Shown: positions 54,234 to 62,554 of the stretch, piece after piece
Layout: every line of letters starts with the position of its first letter
Position numbering within the stretch: position 1 is the stretch's first letter
NCBI RefSeq assembly: GCF_025465255.1
Contig: NZ_JAODNI010000092.1
Coordinates: 1 to 64,000, forward strand
Reading direction: 5' to 3'
DNA length: 64,000 nt
Origin: Pseudonocardia sp.
Lineage (GTDB): Bacteria > Actinomycetota > Actinomycetes > Mycobacteriales > Pseudonocardiaceae
Notes under the pieces: model-generated
The model's input: only the letters and a program-made list of their open reading frames with translations
Told to the model about the DNA's origin: nothing
Databases searched by the model: none
Position numbers and translations under genes: made by a program

Positions 54234-55196
54234 TCAGCCCTTTCCGGAGACGTAGCCGAGGCTCTTGTCGACGACGTTGCGCAGCGGCTCGCCGGCGCGG
54301 TAGCGGGTGAGGTTGTCGAGGAACAGGTCGACGAGCAGGTCCCGCCAGCCGACGACGTCGCCGGACATGTGCGGGGAGACGATCACGTTCGGCATCGCCC
54401 ACAGGGGGGAGTCGTCCGGCAGGGGCTCGGTCTCGAACACGTCCAGCGCGGCACCGGCGATCCGGCGGCCCGCCAACGCGGCGATCAGGTCCTGCTCGAC
54501 GACGAGCCCCCCTCGTCCGACGTTGATCACCCGCGCGGAGTCCGGCAGGGCGTCGAGCGCGGCCTTGTCCAGCATCCCGCGCGTGGTGTCCGTGAGCGGG
54601 GCGGCCAGGACCAGGAAGTCCGTGGTGGGCAGCAGGCCGTCGAGCGCGTCGAAGGGGTGCACGCCCTCCCCGCCGCGCCGGCCGACCAGCTCGGTCCGCA
54701 GTCCGACGGCCCGGAGCAGGTCCGCGATCGCGTGTCCGATCGGCCCGCTGCCGACGACCGTGGCGCGCTTCCCGGCGACGCCCTCGGTCTCGCGGTGCCG
54801 CCACTGCGCGCGGGACTGCAGCGCGAGCGTCCCGGGCAGGTCCTTGGCGAACGCCAGCACGCAGCCGAGCACGTACTCGGCCATCGGGCGGTCGAAGATG
54901 CCGCGTGAGTTCGTCAGCACGGCGTCCGAGGCGAGCAGCTCGGGGAAGGTGACCTTGTCCACGCCCGCGCTCGCGGTGTGCACCCAGCGGACCGAGTCCG
55001 CGGCGTGCCAGGCGCCGGGGACGGCGTGGGAGAGGAAATCCCAGGTCAGCAGGACGTCCGCCCCAGGCAGCGCGGCGGCGAGGGTCGATTCGCTCGCAAA
55101 CCGGATCTCGGCCCCGTCCGCGCGTTCTTCCAGACCGGCCGGCCGATCGCCGCCGGTGAGCACGGCAATCACCGGTTGACCTGCAGAAACGGGCAC
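54234..55196 (-). CDS. D-2-hydroxyacid dehydrogenase
   Basis: 320 residues. NAD-binding VVGSGPIGHAIADLLRAVGL (GxGxxG), catalytic Arg in VINVGRGGLVV, Glu in FETEPLPDDSPLW and His in NVIVSPHMSGDV are all present. It interconverts a 2-oxo acid and a D-2-hydroxy acid with NAD(P). The sequence resembles the GhrA/phosphoglycerate-like group; the substrate is unknown. GGAAGGA is about 8 bases before the GTG. It shares a divergent region with the DUF3830 gene that contains the first TTGTCAACAA operator. Confidence 0.93.
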   Translation of the reverse strand: MPVSAGQPVIAVLTGGDRPAGLEERADGAEIRFASESTLAAALPGADVLLTWDFLSHAVPGAWHAADSVRWVHTASAGVDKVTFPELLASDAVLTNSRGIFDRPMAEYVLGCVLAFAKDLPGTLALQSRAQWRHRETEGVAGKRATVVGSGPIGHAIADLLRAVGLRTELVGRRGGEGVHPFDALDGLLPTTDFLVLAAPLTDTTRGMLDKAALDALPDSARVINVGRGGLVVEQDLIAALAGRRIAGAALDVFETEPLPDDSPLWAMPNVIVSPHMSGDVVGWRDLLVDLFLDNLTRYRAGEPLRNVVDKSLGYVSGKG

Positions 55197-55252
55197 GCAG
55201 AAGATCCTTCCGGAGGCGGGGAGGCGATTGACACGCTAGGAAGCGCTCGTAT

Positions 55253-55266
55253 GATTGTCAACAATC
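55253..55266. promoter_or_regulatory. Operator 1 of the catabolic island (GATTGTCAACAATC)
   Basis: Six-base arms GATTGT and ACAATC around CA. The core TTGTCAACAA recurs as TTGTCGACAA at 56685 and 59300. It lies between the divergent dehydrogenase and DUF3830 genes and fits the TTGTN2ACAA pattern of FadR/VanR-type GntR regulators. Confidence 0.65.
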
Positions 55267-55328
55267 CGCGTGGAGATCACCTGCGTGGCCGTCCCCGTGC
55301 TCCCGACCGCTTCTCCGAGGTGTGTGCG

Positions 55329-55841
55329 TTGCCGAAGTTCATCAGGATCTCCCTCGAGCGCCGTGGCGTCTCCTGTGTCGCCGAGCTGCTGGAGAAGGAC
55401 GCCCCGCGGACCGCGGCCGCGGTGTGGGAGGCGCTGGCCGACGGCCCGCTGGGTGGGCCCGCCCAGCACGCCAAGTACGCGCGCAACGAGGTCTACTCGA
55501 TCGTCCCGCGGTTCGGCCCGACGATCGGCCAGGAGCACCCGACGGTCACCCCGATCCCCGGCGACGTCTGCTACTTCGACTTCCACGGCGGCATGCTCGA
55601 CGCCTCGTTCAAGCAGGACCAGGACATCGACCAGGCCCAGGGCGGGATCGACCTGGCGATCTTCTACGGCCGGAACAACCTGCTGCTCAACGGCGATGTG
55701 GGCTGGGTGCCCGGGAACGTCTACGCCACCATCGTGGAGAATCTCGACGCGATGGCGGAGGCGTGCCACGACGTGTGGCGCTCCGGCAGTGTGGGGGAGC
55801 GGCTCGTCTACGAGCGTGCCCCCGAGCAGTCGTCCGAGTAG
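55329..55841 (+). CDS. DUF3830 family protein (cyclophilin-like fold)
   Basis: 170 residues. LPKFIRISLERRGVSCVAEL, LEKDAPRTAAAVWEALADGP and the closing half (PIPGDVCYFDFHGGMLDASF, AIFYGRNNLLLNGDVGWVPG) are those of DUF3830. The fold resembles bacterial cyclophilin-like proteins; no enzymatic activity is known. I prefer the TTG start: GAGGTG lies 6 bases upstream and homologues I know begin at this strand. An in-frame GTG at 55320 is the alternative. DUF3830 genes often lie with racemase-superfamily genes, as here. Confidence 0.8.
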   Translation: MPKFIRISLERRGVSCVAELLEKDAPRTAAAVWEALADGPLGGPAQHAKYARNEVYSIVPRFGPTIGQEHPTVTPIPGDVCYFDFHGGMLDASFKQDQDIDQAQGGIDLAIFYGRNNLLLNGDVGWVPGNVYATIVENLDAMAEACHDVWRSGSVGERLVYERAPEQSSE

Positions 55842-55867
55842 CGCTCGGACCTTCTCTTGGAGTCCCC

Positions 55868-56653
55868 GTGCCCGCTGAGCTCTCCGTCGGCCTCGTCGAG
55901 TCCGCGCACGGTGAGAGACCCGCCGATCCCGACGCGCCGGGCGTCGGCGTCGTCGCGCCGTTCGACTTCGCCTTGGATCGCGAGCTGTGGCGCTGGGTGC
56001 CCGAGGACGTCTCCCTCTACCTGACCCGGCTGCCGTTCTTCACGACGCCGGTGACGGTCCAGATGGCCGTCGCGGTCGGGGACCGCCGGGCGGTGCGCCG
56101 GGCGACCCGGGACGTGCTGACGCCGCGGCCCGGCACCGTAACGTTCGCGTGCACGTCGGGCAGCTTCGTCAGCGGCGTCCAGGGCGAGTACGTGCTCCGC
56201 CGGACGATGCTCGAGGCCGGCGCGCCCACCGCGTCGACCACGAGCGGGGCGCTGATCGACGCGTTGCAGCTCCTCGGCGTCACCCGGCTCGCGATCGCGA
56301 CGCCGTACATCGAGGCGGTGACGACCCGGCTGGTCACCTACCTCGCGGACCACGGGGTGGCGACGGTGGCGAGCGAGGGGCTCGGGCTGCTCGGCAACAT
56401 CTGGCGCGTGAGCTACGACCAGGTCGTCGACATCGTCCGCGCGGTGGACCGGCCGGAGGCCGAAGCGCTGTTCATCAGCTGCACCAACCTGCCCACCTAC
56501 GACATCATCGAGCCGCTCGAGCAGGCGCTGGGCAAGCCGGTGCTGACGGCGAACCAGGTGACGATGTGGGCGTCGCTGCGGGCGATCGGCCGGCAGGCGG
56601 TCGGCGGCGGCCGGCTGCTCTCCGCGCCCGGGCAGCAGCTGTCGATGGCGTGA
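55868..56653 (+). CDS. Maleate isomerase-like protein (Asp/Glu racemase superfamily), copy 1
   Basis: 261 residues. Both catalytic-type Cys are present: FACTSGSFVSG near residue 97 and LFISCTNLPTYD near residue 205. VLTANQVTMWASLRAIG near the C-terminus is typical of maleate cis-trans isomerase and arylmalonate decarboxylase relatives. It probably isomerises, racemises or decarboxylates a dicarboxylic acid. TTGGAG is 5 bases before the GTG; the DUF3830 stop is 26 bases upstream, so they are cotranscribed. Confidence 0.87.
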   Translation: MPAELSVGLVESAHGERPADPDAPGVGVVAPFDFALDRELWRWVPEDVSLYLTRLPFFTTPVTVQMAVAVGDRRAVRRATRDVLTPRPGTVTFACTSGSFVSGVQGEYVLRRTMLEAGAPTASTTSGALIDALQLLGVTRLAIATPYIEAVTTRLVTYLADHGVATVASEGLGLLGNIWRVSYDQVVDIVRAVDRPEAEALFISCTNLPTYDIIEPLEQALGKPVLTANQVTMWASLRAIGRQAVGGGRLLSAPGQQLSMA

Positions 56654-56684
56654 CACAGGCCGAGGGACTCGACATGTTGTCCGG

Positions 56685-56694
56685 TTGTCGACAA
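56685..56694. promoter_or_regulatory. Operator 2 of the catabolic island (TTGTCGACAA)
   Basis: A perfect 10-bp palindrome 10 bases before the second racemase-like gene, preceded by a half-match ATGTTGTCCGG. It probably controls the gene downstream and gntR. Confidence 0.7.
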
Positions 56695-56704
56695 TCATGA
56701 GGGC

Positions 56705-57436
56705 ATGAGCACTGGCACGCCGACCGTCGGCATCCTCTACCCCGGCTTCTCCGCCGAGGACGACTACCCGCGCGCCGAGCAGCTCCTCGGCGACGCCCGC
56801 CTCCCGCTCGTGCACACCCTGATGCGGGAGGACGCGCACCGCGTCGACGCGCTGCTGGACGTCGGCGGGGACGAGATCCTCGCGGACGGTGCCCGGGCCG
56901 TCGCGGAGCAGGCCGGGCCGCTGGACTCGATCATCTGGGCCTGCACGTCCGGCAGCTTCGTCTTCGGCTGGGACGGCGCCGCGGCGCAGGTCGACGCGCT
57001 GCGGAAGGTGGCGGGGGTGCCGGCGTCGAGCACGTCGTTCGCCTTCGTCGACGCCTGCCGGCGGCTCGGGGTCACCAGGGTCGCCGTCGGGGCCACCTAC
57101 CCGGACGACGTGGCGCAGCGGTTCGTCGAGTTCCTCGGCAAGGCCGGGATCACGGTCCTGACCCTCTCGGCGCGCGGGATCGTCACCGCCGCCGAGGTCG
57201 GGACGCTGCCCGGGGACCTGGTGCTGGACTTCGCCGCGGCCGCGGACCACGCGGACGCGCAGGCCGTCCTGCTGCCGGACACGGCGCTGCACACGGTCGA
57301 CCTGCTCGACGCCCTCGACGCGCGGGTGGGCAAGCCGGTGCTGACGGCCAACCAGGTGAGCATCTGGCAGGGTCTGCGACTCGCCGGGCAGGACGAGCGG
57401 CGGAACGGCTTCGGCGCCTTGTTCGCCGGGAACTGA
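56705..57436 (+). CDS. Maleate isomerase-like protein (Asp/Glu racemase superfamily), copy 2
   Basis: 243 residues, a diverged paralogue of the preceding gene. The first Cys is kept (WACTSGSFVFGWDG, near residue 80). The second catalytic position reads LLPDTALHTVD where copy 1 has FISCTNLPTYD: Cys is replaced by Asp. The C-terminal VLTANQVSIWQGLRLAG is conserved. With a single Cys it cannot use the two-Cys isomerase mechanism, so a different reaction (a decarboxylase-like or lyase-like one) or a partner role is possible. No strong Shine-Dalgarno is visible. It carries its own operator. Confidence 0.85.
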   Translation: MSTGTPTVGILYPGFSAEDDYPRAEQLLGDARLPLVHTLMREDAHRVDALLDVGGDEILADGARAVAEQAGPLDSIIWACTSGSFVFGWDGAAAQVDALRKVAGVPASSTSFAFVDACRRLGVTRVAVGATYPDDVAQRFVEFLGKAGITVLTLSARGIVTAAEVGTLPGDLVLDFAAAADHADAQAVLLPDTALHTVDLLDALDARVGKPVLTANQVSIWQGLRLAGQDERRNGFGALFAGN

Positions 57437-57443
57437 GGGGCTC

Positions 57444-58166
57444 ATGGAGCTGGACACGAGCGGGCTGGAGCCCCTGGAGCGGCGGTCGACGGCGGCGATC
57501 GTCGCGGACCGCATCCGCACGGCGATCATGCGCGGGACCTTCCCGCCCGGGACCCAGCTCGGGGAGGTCGAACTCGCGAACCGCCTGGGGGTGAGTCGCG
57601 GGCCTCTGCGCGAGGCGATGCAGCGGCTCGTCGCCGAGGGGCTGCTGCGCAGCGAACGGCACCGCGGGCTGTTCGTCCGGGACCTCGACGCGGCGGACGT
57701 GCAGGACGTCTACACGGCCCGGACCGCCGTCGAGCGGGCCGCGGCGTTGCTGCTGCTCGCCGAGGGGGACCGCAGCGCCGCGGTCGCGCGGCTCACCGCG
57801 GCGCTCGCGACGATGGAGGCCGCCGCGGCCGCGGGGGACGCCGTCGCGCTGGCGGACGCGGACCACGACTTCCACGCCGAGCTCGTCGCCGCGTCCGGAA
57901 GCCCGCGGCTGCACCGGATGGCCCGCGCACTGCTCGTCGAGACGCGGATGTGCCTGGCCGCGCTGCAGCAGACCGCCCCGCCGGCGGAGGACCTGCTCGA
58001 CGAGCACCGCACGCTCCGCGACGCGCTGCGGGACGGGGACGCCGCCCGGTTCGTGGGGATGCTCGAGGCGCACATGGCGGATGCGGTCGCGCGGATCCTG
58101 GACGTCACGGCCGTCGCGGACCTGACCACGGACGAACCCGACCCGACCGGAGCCGTCCCCGCCTGA
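57444..58166 (+). CDS. GntR family regulator, FCD type, of the catabolic island
   Basis: 240 residues. Winged helix: GTQLGEVELANRLGVSRGPL, REAMQRLVAEGLL, then RGLFVRDL. FCD domain: ADADHDFHAELVAASGSPRL and DEHRTLRDALRDGDAARF give the Asp/His metal-binding residues. It lies 7 bases after the second racemase-like gene in the same direction, so it is probably autoregulated through the site at 56685. The three TTGTC(A/G)ACAA sites in the island are the best candidates for its binding sites. A strong terminator follows. Confidence 0.92.
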   Translation: MELDTSGLEPLERRSTAAIVADRIRTAIMRGTFPPGTQLGEVELANRLGVSRGPLREAMQRLVAEGLLRSERHRGLFVRDLDAADVQDVYTARTAVERAAALLLLAEGDRSAAVARLTAALATMEAAAAAGDAVALADADHDFHAELVAASGSPRLHRMARALLVETRMCLAALQQTAPPAEDLLDEHRTLRDALRDGDAARFVGMLEAHMADAVARILDVTAVADLTTDEPDPTGAVPA

Positions 58167-58171
58167 CCTGT

Positions 58172-58203
58172 GCGGGGAACCTCGCTAGAACGAGGTTCCC
58201 CGC
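58172..58203. terminator. Perfect hairpin terminator after gntR
   Basis: GCGGGGAACCTCG pairs perfectly with CGAGGTTCCCCGC (13 bp) over the 6-base loop CTAGAA, 5 bases after the gntR stop. Confidence 0.85.
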
Positions 58204-58316
58204 GCACGACCCCCGGTGACCTGTGGTCTGTCCTCCCCGGCGGCCCTGAACCCGGGGAACCGCCGTAACCTGGTCAGGCGTGACGGCCCAGTGATCTCCG
58301 CCGCGAGCGACCTCCG

Positions 58317-59243
58317 GTGAGCGGCATCCTCGAGGGGTTCCTCGTCATCGGCGTCGTCGTGGGCGTCGGCTACCTGATCGGGCGCGCGGGGGTGCTCGGC
58401 CCGTCGGCCACCCAGGTCCTGTCCCGCACCGCGTTCTTCGTCGCCAGCCCGGCCCTGCTGTTCGTCACCCTGCAGGCGGCGGACGTCCGGGCGGTGTTCT
58501 CCGAGGCGCTGATCGTCACCGCCGGGTCGAGCTCGCTGGCCTGCCTGCTGTACGTGCCGATCGGGCGCTGGTGGCGCAAACGCCCGGCGGGCGAGACGGC
58601 GATCGGGGCGATGGCCAGCGGCTACGTCAATGCGGGCAACCTCGGCATCCCGATCGCGACGTACGCGCTGGGCAGCGCCGCCGAGGTCGCCCCGGTGCTG
58701 CTGTTCCAGCTCGCCGTGCTGACGCCGCTGTTCTCCACCGTGCTCGACGTCGTGTCCTCGAGCGGGGAACGCCCCTCCCGGATGCGGACGATCATCGCGC
58801 CGCTGCGGAACCCGCTGGCGGTGGCGAGCGGGATCGGCATCGTCGCGTCGCTCGTCGACTTCCACCCGCCCGAACCCGTGATGGCGCCGATCCAGCTGAT
58901 CGCGGACCTCGCCGTGCCCGGCATGCTGCTGGCGTTCGGGATCTCGCTGCGGGGTGCGGCGCGGCCCGGCTCGGGGGAGTCCCGGCCACTGCTGCTGTCG
59001 ATCGTGCTGATCAAGACCGTGCTGCACCCGCTGATCGCGTACCTGATCGCGGGGCCGATCCTCGGCCTGGAGGGGCACGCGCTGCTCGCGGTGGTGGTCC
59101 TGGCGGCGCTACCGACCGCGCAGAACGTCTTCGGCTACGCGGTCCGGTTCGACCAGGGAGTGGTCCTGGGCCGGGACGCGGCGCTCACCACGACGATCCT
59201 CAGCGTGCCCGTGCTGATCGCGATCGTGGCGATCCTGGCCTGA
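58317..59243 (+). CDS. AEC family transporter (auxin efflux carrier type)
   Basis: 308 residues and about ten hydrophobic segments. GFLVIGVVVGVGYLIGRAGV, the Asn-containing GYVNAGNLGIPIATYAL and ALPTAQNVFGYAVRF near the C-terminus are the AEC signatures. Bacterial members move carboxylates such as malate or malonate. Its place between gntR and an aminotransferase suggests that it carries the substrate or product of the island. The GTG has no good Shine-Dalgarno. I see no TTGTCGACAA site directly in front, only a terminator. Confidence 0.87.
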   Translation: MSGILEGFLVIGVVVGVGYLIGRAGVLGPSATQVLSRTAFFVASPALLFVTLQAADVRAVFSEALIVTAGSSSLACLLYVPIGRWWRKRPAGETAIGAMASGYVNAGNLGIPIATYALGSAAEVAPVLLFQLAVLTPLFSTVLDVVSSSGERPSRMRTIIAPLRNPLAVASGIGIVASLVDFHPPEPVMAPIQLIADLAVPGMLLAFGISLRGAARPGSGESRPLLLSIVLIKTVLHPLIAYLIAGPILGLEGHALLAVVVLAALPTAQNVFGYAVRFDQGVVLGRDAALTTTILSVPVLIAIVAILA

Positions 59244-59299
59244 GCGGCGGCCGGTCTCGTCTTGCCGCAAGCGACGTCCCATGGTTCCATCGACCCAGA

Positions 59300-59309
59300 T
59301 TGTCGACAA
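59300..59309. promoter_or_regulatory. Operator 3 of the catabolic island (TTGTCGACAA)
   Basis: A perfect palindrome 55 bases before the aminotransferase start, within GATTGTCGACAACCCGACAA; a further half-site GACAATC follows. Same sequence as the site at 56685. Confidence 0.7.
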
Positions 59310-59364
59310 CCCGACAATCATCTGCCTAGCTCGTACTGCTCGATCCGTCCAGGGAGCCCTCTTC

Positions 59365-60621
59365 ATGGCACAGCTGTCCCCGATGCTCACCCAGGCCACC
59401 CCGGTCCAGGCCGCGCGCGGCGAGGGCGTCCACCTCTACGACACCGACGGCCGCCGGTACCTCGACTTCACCGCGGGCATCGGCGTGACCAGCACCGGAC
59501 ACTGCCACCCCAAGGTCGTCGCGGCGGCCCAGGAGCAGGTCGCGACACTGATCCACGGCCAGTACACGACGGTCATGCACCGGCCCCTGCTGACGCTCAC
59601 CGAGCGGCTCGGCGAGGTGCTGCCCGAGGGCATCGACAGCGTGTTCTTCGCCAACTCCGGCAGCGAGGCCGTCGAGGCGTCCGTGCGGCTCGCCCGGCAC
59701 GCCACCGGCCGGCCGCTGATCCTGGCGTTCGACGGCGGCTTCCACGGGCGCACCATGGGCGCGGCCGCGCTGACCACCTCCGGCGCGAAGATCCGCTCCG
59801 GCATCGGCCCGATGATGGGCGGCGTCGCGTTCGCGCCGTTCCCGTACGCGTACCGCTACGGCTGGTCCGAGGAGCAGGCCGTCGAGTTCGCGCTCAAGGA
59901 GCTCGACCGGCAGCTGGTCACCACCGCGCCCGCCGCGGACGTCGCCGCGTTCATCATCGAGCCGGTCCTCGGCGAGGGCGGCTACGTGCCGACCCCGCCG
60001 GCCTTCCTGCAGGGCCTGCGCGAGCGCGCCGACCGCCACGGCATCCTGCTGATCGCCGACGAGGTGCAGACCGGCTACGGCCGCACCGGGAGGTTCTGGG
60101 GCCACCAGCACGCCGCCGGCGCCACCCCGGACATCCTGATCACCGCCAAGGGCCTGGCCAGCGGCTTCCCGCTGTCCGCGATCGCCGCGCCGCGGGACCT
60201 GATGGCGAAGGCGCGCCCGGGCTCGCAGGGCGGGACCTACGGCGGCAACGCGGTGGCCTGCGCCGCCGCGATCGCGACCCTGGACGTGGTGCAGGAGGAG
60301 GGGCTCGTCGAGAACGCGGCGACCCAGGGCAGGAAGCTGCTCGACGCCGTCCGCGCCGCCGCGGCGGACGTCCCGGTCGTCGGCGACGTGCGCGGGCTCG
60401 GTCTGATGGTCGGCATCGAGTTCACCGCCCCCGACGGCACGCCCGACGCCGCCACGGCCGTGCGGGCGCACGCCGCGGCGGCCGAGCAGGGCCTGCTGCT
60501 GCTGACCTGCGGCCCGTTCGGCAACGTCGTGCGGATGATCCCGCCGCTGGTGGTGAACGCCGAGCAGATCGACGAGGGCGTCGCGCTCTGGACCAAGGCC
60601 CTCGGCGACGCCGTGGGCTGA
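59365..60621 (+). CDS. Class III (omega) aminotransferase, GABA aminotransferase-like
   Basis: 418 residues. PLP Lys262 is in LITAKGLASGFPLSA, Asp232 in IADEVQTGYGRTG, and NSGSEAVEASVRLAR binds the phosphate. VQTGYGRTGRFWG and GGFHGRTMGAAALT are typical of 4-aminobutyrate/acetylornithine-type enzymes. It moves an amino group from a terminal amine to a 2-oxo acid. CAGGGAG is 10 bases before the ATG; an in-frame ATG at 59281 would include the operator and is unlikely. It is probably induced with the rest of the island through operator 3. Confidence 0.92.
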   Translation: MAQLSPMLTQATPVQAARGEGVHLYDTDGRRYLDFTAGIGVTSTGHCHPKVVAAAQEQVATLIHGQYTTVMHRPLLTLTERLGEVLPEGIDSVFFANSGSEAVEASVRLARHATGRPLILAFDGGFHGRTMGAAALTTSGAKIRSGIGPMMGGVAFAPFPYAYRYGWSEEQAVEFALKELDRQLVTTAPAADVAAFIIEPVLGEGGYVPTPPAFLQGLRERADRHGILLIADEVQTGYGRTGRFWGHQHAAGATPDILITAKGLASGFPLSAIAAPRDLMAKARPGSQGGTYGGNAVACAAAIATLDVVQEEGLVENAATQGRKLLDAVRAAAADVPVVGDVRGLGLMVGIEFTAPDGTPDAATAVRAHAAAAEQGLLLLTCGPFGNVVRMIPPLVVNAEQIDEGVALWTKALGDAVG

Positions 60622-60639
60622 CCGACCCCCGGGGGAACG

Positions 60640-60688
60640 CACGAACGGCACTTTCGCTCAGCAGGTCTGAGCGAGAGTGCCGTTCGTG
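60640..60688. terminator. Long 22-bp hairpin, terminator repeat
   Basis: CACGAACGGCACTTTCGCTCAG pairs over 22 positions (one G-T) with the segment ending GAGTGCCGTTCGTG, with the 5-base loop CAGGT. It lies between the convergent aminotransferase and mrp genes and would stop transcription from both sides. Confidence 0.8.
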
Positions 60689-60703
60689 TAGATCGACAGG
60701 AGA

Positions 60704-61858
60704 CTACTTGCGGACGGGGGAGATGTTCAGGCTCATCCCCGCCAGGCCCCGGCTCCGCACCGTGAGGGTGTCCGCAATGCCCAGCAGCGCCTGGGCGGCG
60801 GGGCTCTCCGGCTGTGCCTGGACGATCGGCGTGCCCGAGTCCCCGCACTCCCGCAGCCGCGGCTCGAGCGGGATCTGGCCGAGCAGCTTCACCGGCGCGC
60901 CCAGGGCCTTCGTCAGCGAGTCCGCGACGGTCCGGCCGCCGCCGGACCCGAAGACCTCCATGCGCGAGCCGTCGGGCATCTCCATCCAGGACATGTTCTC
61001 GACGACGCCGGCGATGCGCTGACGGGTCTGCAGCGCGATCGAGCCCGCGCGCTCCGCGACCTCGGCCGCGGCCTGCTGCGGCGTCGTCACCACGATCAGC
61101 TCGGCGTTGGGGATGAGCTGCGCGGTGGAGATCGCGATGTCACCGGTGCCGGGCGGCAGGTCCAGCAGCAGGACGTCCAGGTCTCCCCAGAACACGTCCG
61201 CCAGGAACTGCTGCAGCGCGCGGTGCAACATCGGGCCGCGCCACACCACCGGGGTGTTGTCCTGCACGAACATCCCGATGGAGATCACCTTCACGCCGTG
61301 CGCCTGCGGCGGCATGATCATGTTGTCGACCTTGGTGGGCCGGGCGTCCGTGCCGAGCATCCGCGGCACCGAGTGGCCGTAGATGTCCGCGTCGACGACG
61401 CCGACCTTGAGACCCTTCGCAGCCATCGCCGCGGCGAGGTTGACCGTCACCGAGGACTTGCCGACGCCGCCCTTGCCGGAGGCGACGCAGTACACGCGCG
61501 TCAGCGAGCCCGGCTGGGCGAACGGGATGACGGGCTCCTCGGAGTCCCCCCGCAGGCTCTTGCGCATCGCGGTGCGCTGCTCGTCGCTCATCACGTCCAG
61601 CTCGACCCGCACGTCGCGGATCCCGGGCACGTCCATGACGGCGGTGGTGACGCGGGAGGTGATCGTCTCGCGCATCGGACAGCCGGCGACGGTGAGGTAG
61701 ACGCCGACGGCCGCGACGCCGTCCGGCGAGACGGCGACGCTCTTGACCATGCCGAGATCCGTGATGGGCCGGTGGATCTCGGGGTCCTCGACCTTGGTCA
61801 GGGCGGCCCGGACGGCCTGCTCCATCGTCTCGGTGCTGGTGTTTCCCATGACGGACAT
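60704..61858 (-). CDS. mrp: Mrp/ApbC family iron-sulphur carrier ATPase
   Basis: 384 residues. N-terminal MIP18/DUF59 domain (residues 5-95: ALTKVEDPEIHRPITDLGMV, TVAGCPMRETITSRV), then a ParA-like P-loop ATPase with deviant Walker A GKGGVGKSS. LLLDLPPGTGDIAIS is the Walker B region. The CxxC motif of other Mrp/Nbp35 proteins is absent: the segment after NMSW reads MEMPDGSRMEVFGSGGG. It is thought to help load Fe-S clusters. GGAG is 6 bases before the ATG. Orthologue of Rv1229c. Confidence 0.94.
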   Translation of the reverse strand: MSVMGNTSTETMEQAVRAALTKVEDPEIHRPITDLGMVKSVAVSPDGVAAVGVYLTVAGCPMRETITSRVTTAVMDVPGIRDVRVELDVMSDEQRTAMRKSLRGDSEEPVIPFAQPGSLTRVYCVASGKGGVGKSSVTVNLAAAMAAKGLKVGVVDADIYGHSVPRMLGTDARPTKVDNMIMPPQAHGVKVISIGMFVQDNTPVVWRGPMLHRALQQFLADVFWGDLDVLLLDLPPGTGDIAISTAQLIPNAELIVVTTPQQAAAEVAERAGSIALQTRQRIAGVVENMSWMEMPDGSRMEVFGSGGGRTVADSLTKALGAPVKLLGQIPLEPRLRECGDSGTPIVQAQPESPAAQALLGIADTLTVRSRGLAGMSLNISPVRK

Positions 61859-61994
61859 CTGGGTCTCCGCTGAACCTTCCGTTGCGACGCATGCCCGGGT
61901 ACGTGGCGACGTGGTGGTTCCCTCGCGCCCGGTGGGCTCGTTCCATGCTACGTCCGGCCCCGCGTCGGCCCGCGCATCCGTAGCATCTGTGGAC

Positions 61995-62543
61995 GTGACG
62001 GACATCGCTGACGCCCCACAGGGGCTACTCAGGTCCGCGCACGGGGGGAACAGCAAGGATCCGGGGAGGGCGCCGCGCACGGTGCCCTCCCTGGAGGAGC
62101 TGGCGTCGTGGCGGGCCTTCCTGCGCGCGCACGCCACGATCACCCGGGCGCTCGAGACCGAACTGGAGGCCGAGCAGCGACTCTCGCTGGCGGCCTACGA
62201 CGTGCTGGTGCAGCTGGCGGAGGCGCCGCAACGCAGGTTGCGGATGACCGAGCTCGCGGACGCCGTGCTGCTGTCCCGCTCCGGGGTGACCCGGCTCGTG
62301 GACCGGCTCGAACGCTCCGGCCTGGTGCGGCGGGAACGGGTCGCGAACGACGGCCGGGGGGTCGCCGCGCTGCTCACCCCCGCCGGACTGGACCGGCTGC
62401 GGACGGCGTCGCGGACCCATCTGCGGGGGGTGACACGCCACTTCGTCCGGCACCTGGAGCCGGCGGACCTGGCCACGATGGAGCGGATCGGGCGGACGCT
62501 GGCCGCCGGCCAGGACCCGCCGGGCCGGAAGGCGACCGAGTAG
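61995..62543 (+). CDS. MarR family transcriptional regulator
   Basis: 182 residues with a ~40-residue polar N-terminal extension. Winged helix: RRLRMTELADAVLLSRSGVT, RLVDRLERSGLVRRERVAND and the wing GRGVAALLTPAGLDRL. TAGCAT is 8 bases before the chosen GTG (leaderless pattern); a GTG at 61989 is in frame but closer. It is divergent from mrp. Target genes and ligand are unknown. Confidence 0.88.
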   Translation: MTDIADAPQGLLRSAHGGNSKDPGRAPRTVPSLEELASWRAFLRAHATITRALETELEAEQRLSLAAYDVLVQLAEAPQRRLRMTELADAVLLSRSGVTRLVDRLERSGLVRRERVANDGRGVAALLTPAGLDRLRTASRTHLRGVTRHFVRHLEPADLATMERIGRTLAAGQDPPGRKATE

Positions 62544-62554
62544 GAGCGCCCCGG

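Noticed and set aside
61743..61994. Longer N-terminus for the MarR protein
   Set aside because: The extension lies opposite the mrp start and lacks conserved sequence; the GTG at 61995 has a leaderless promoter.
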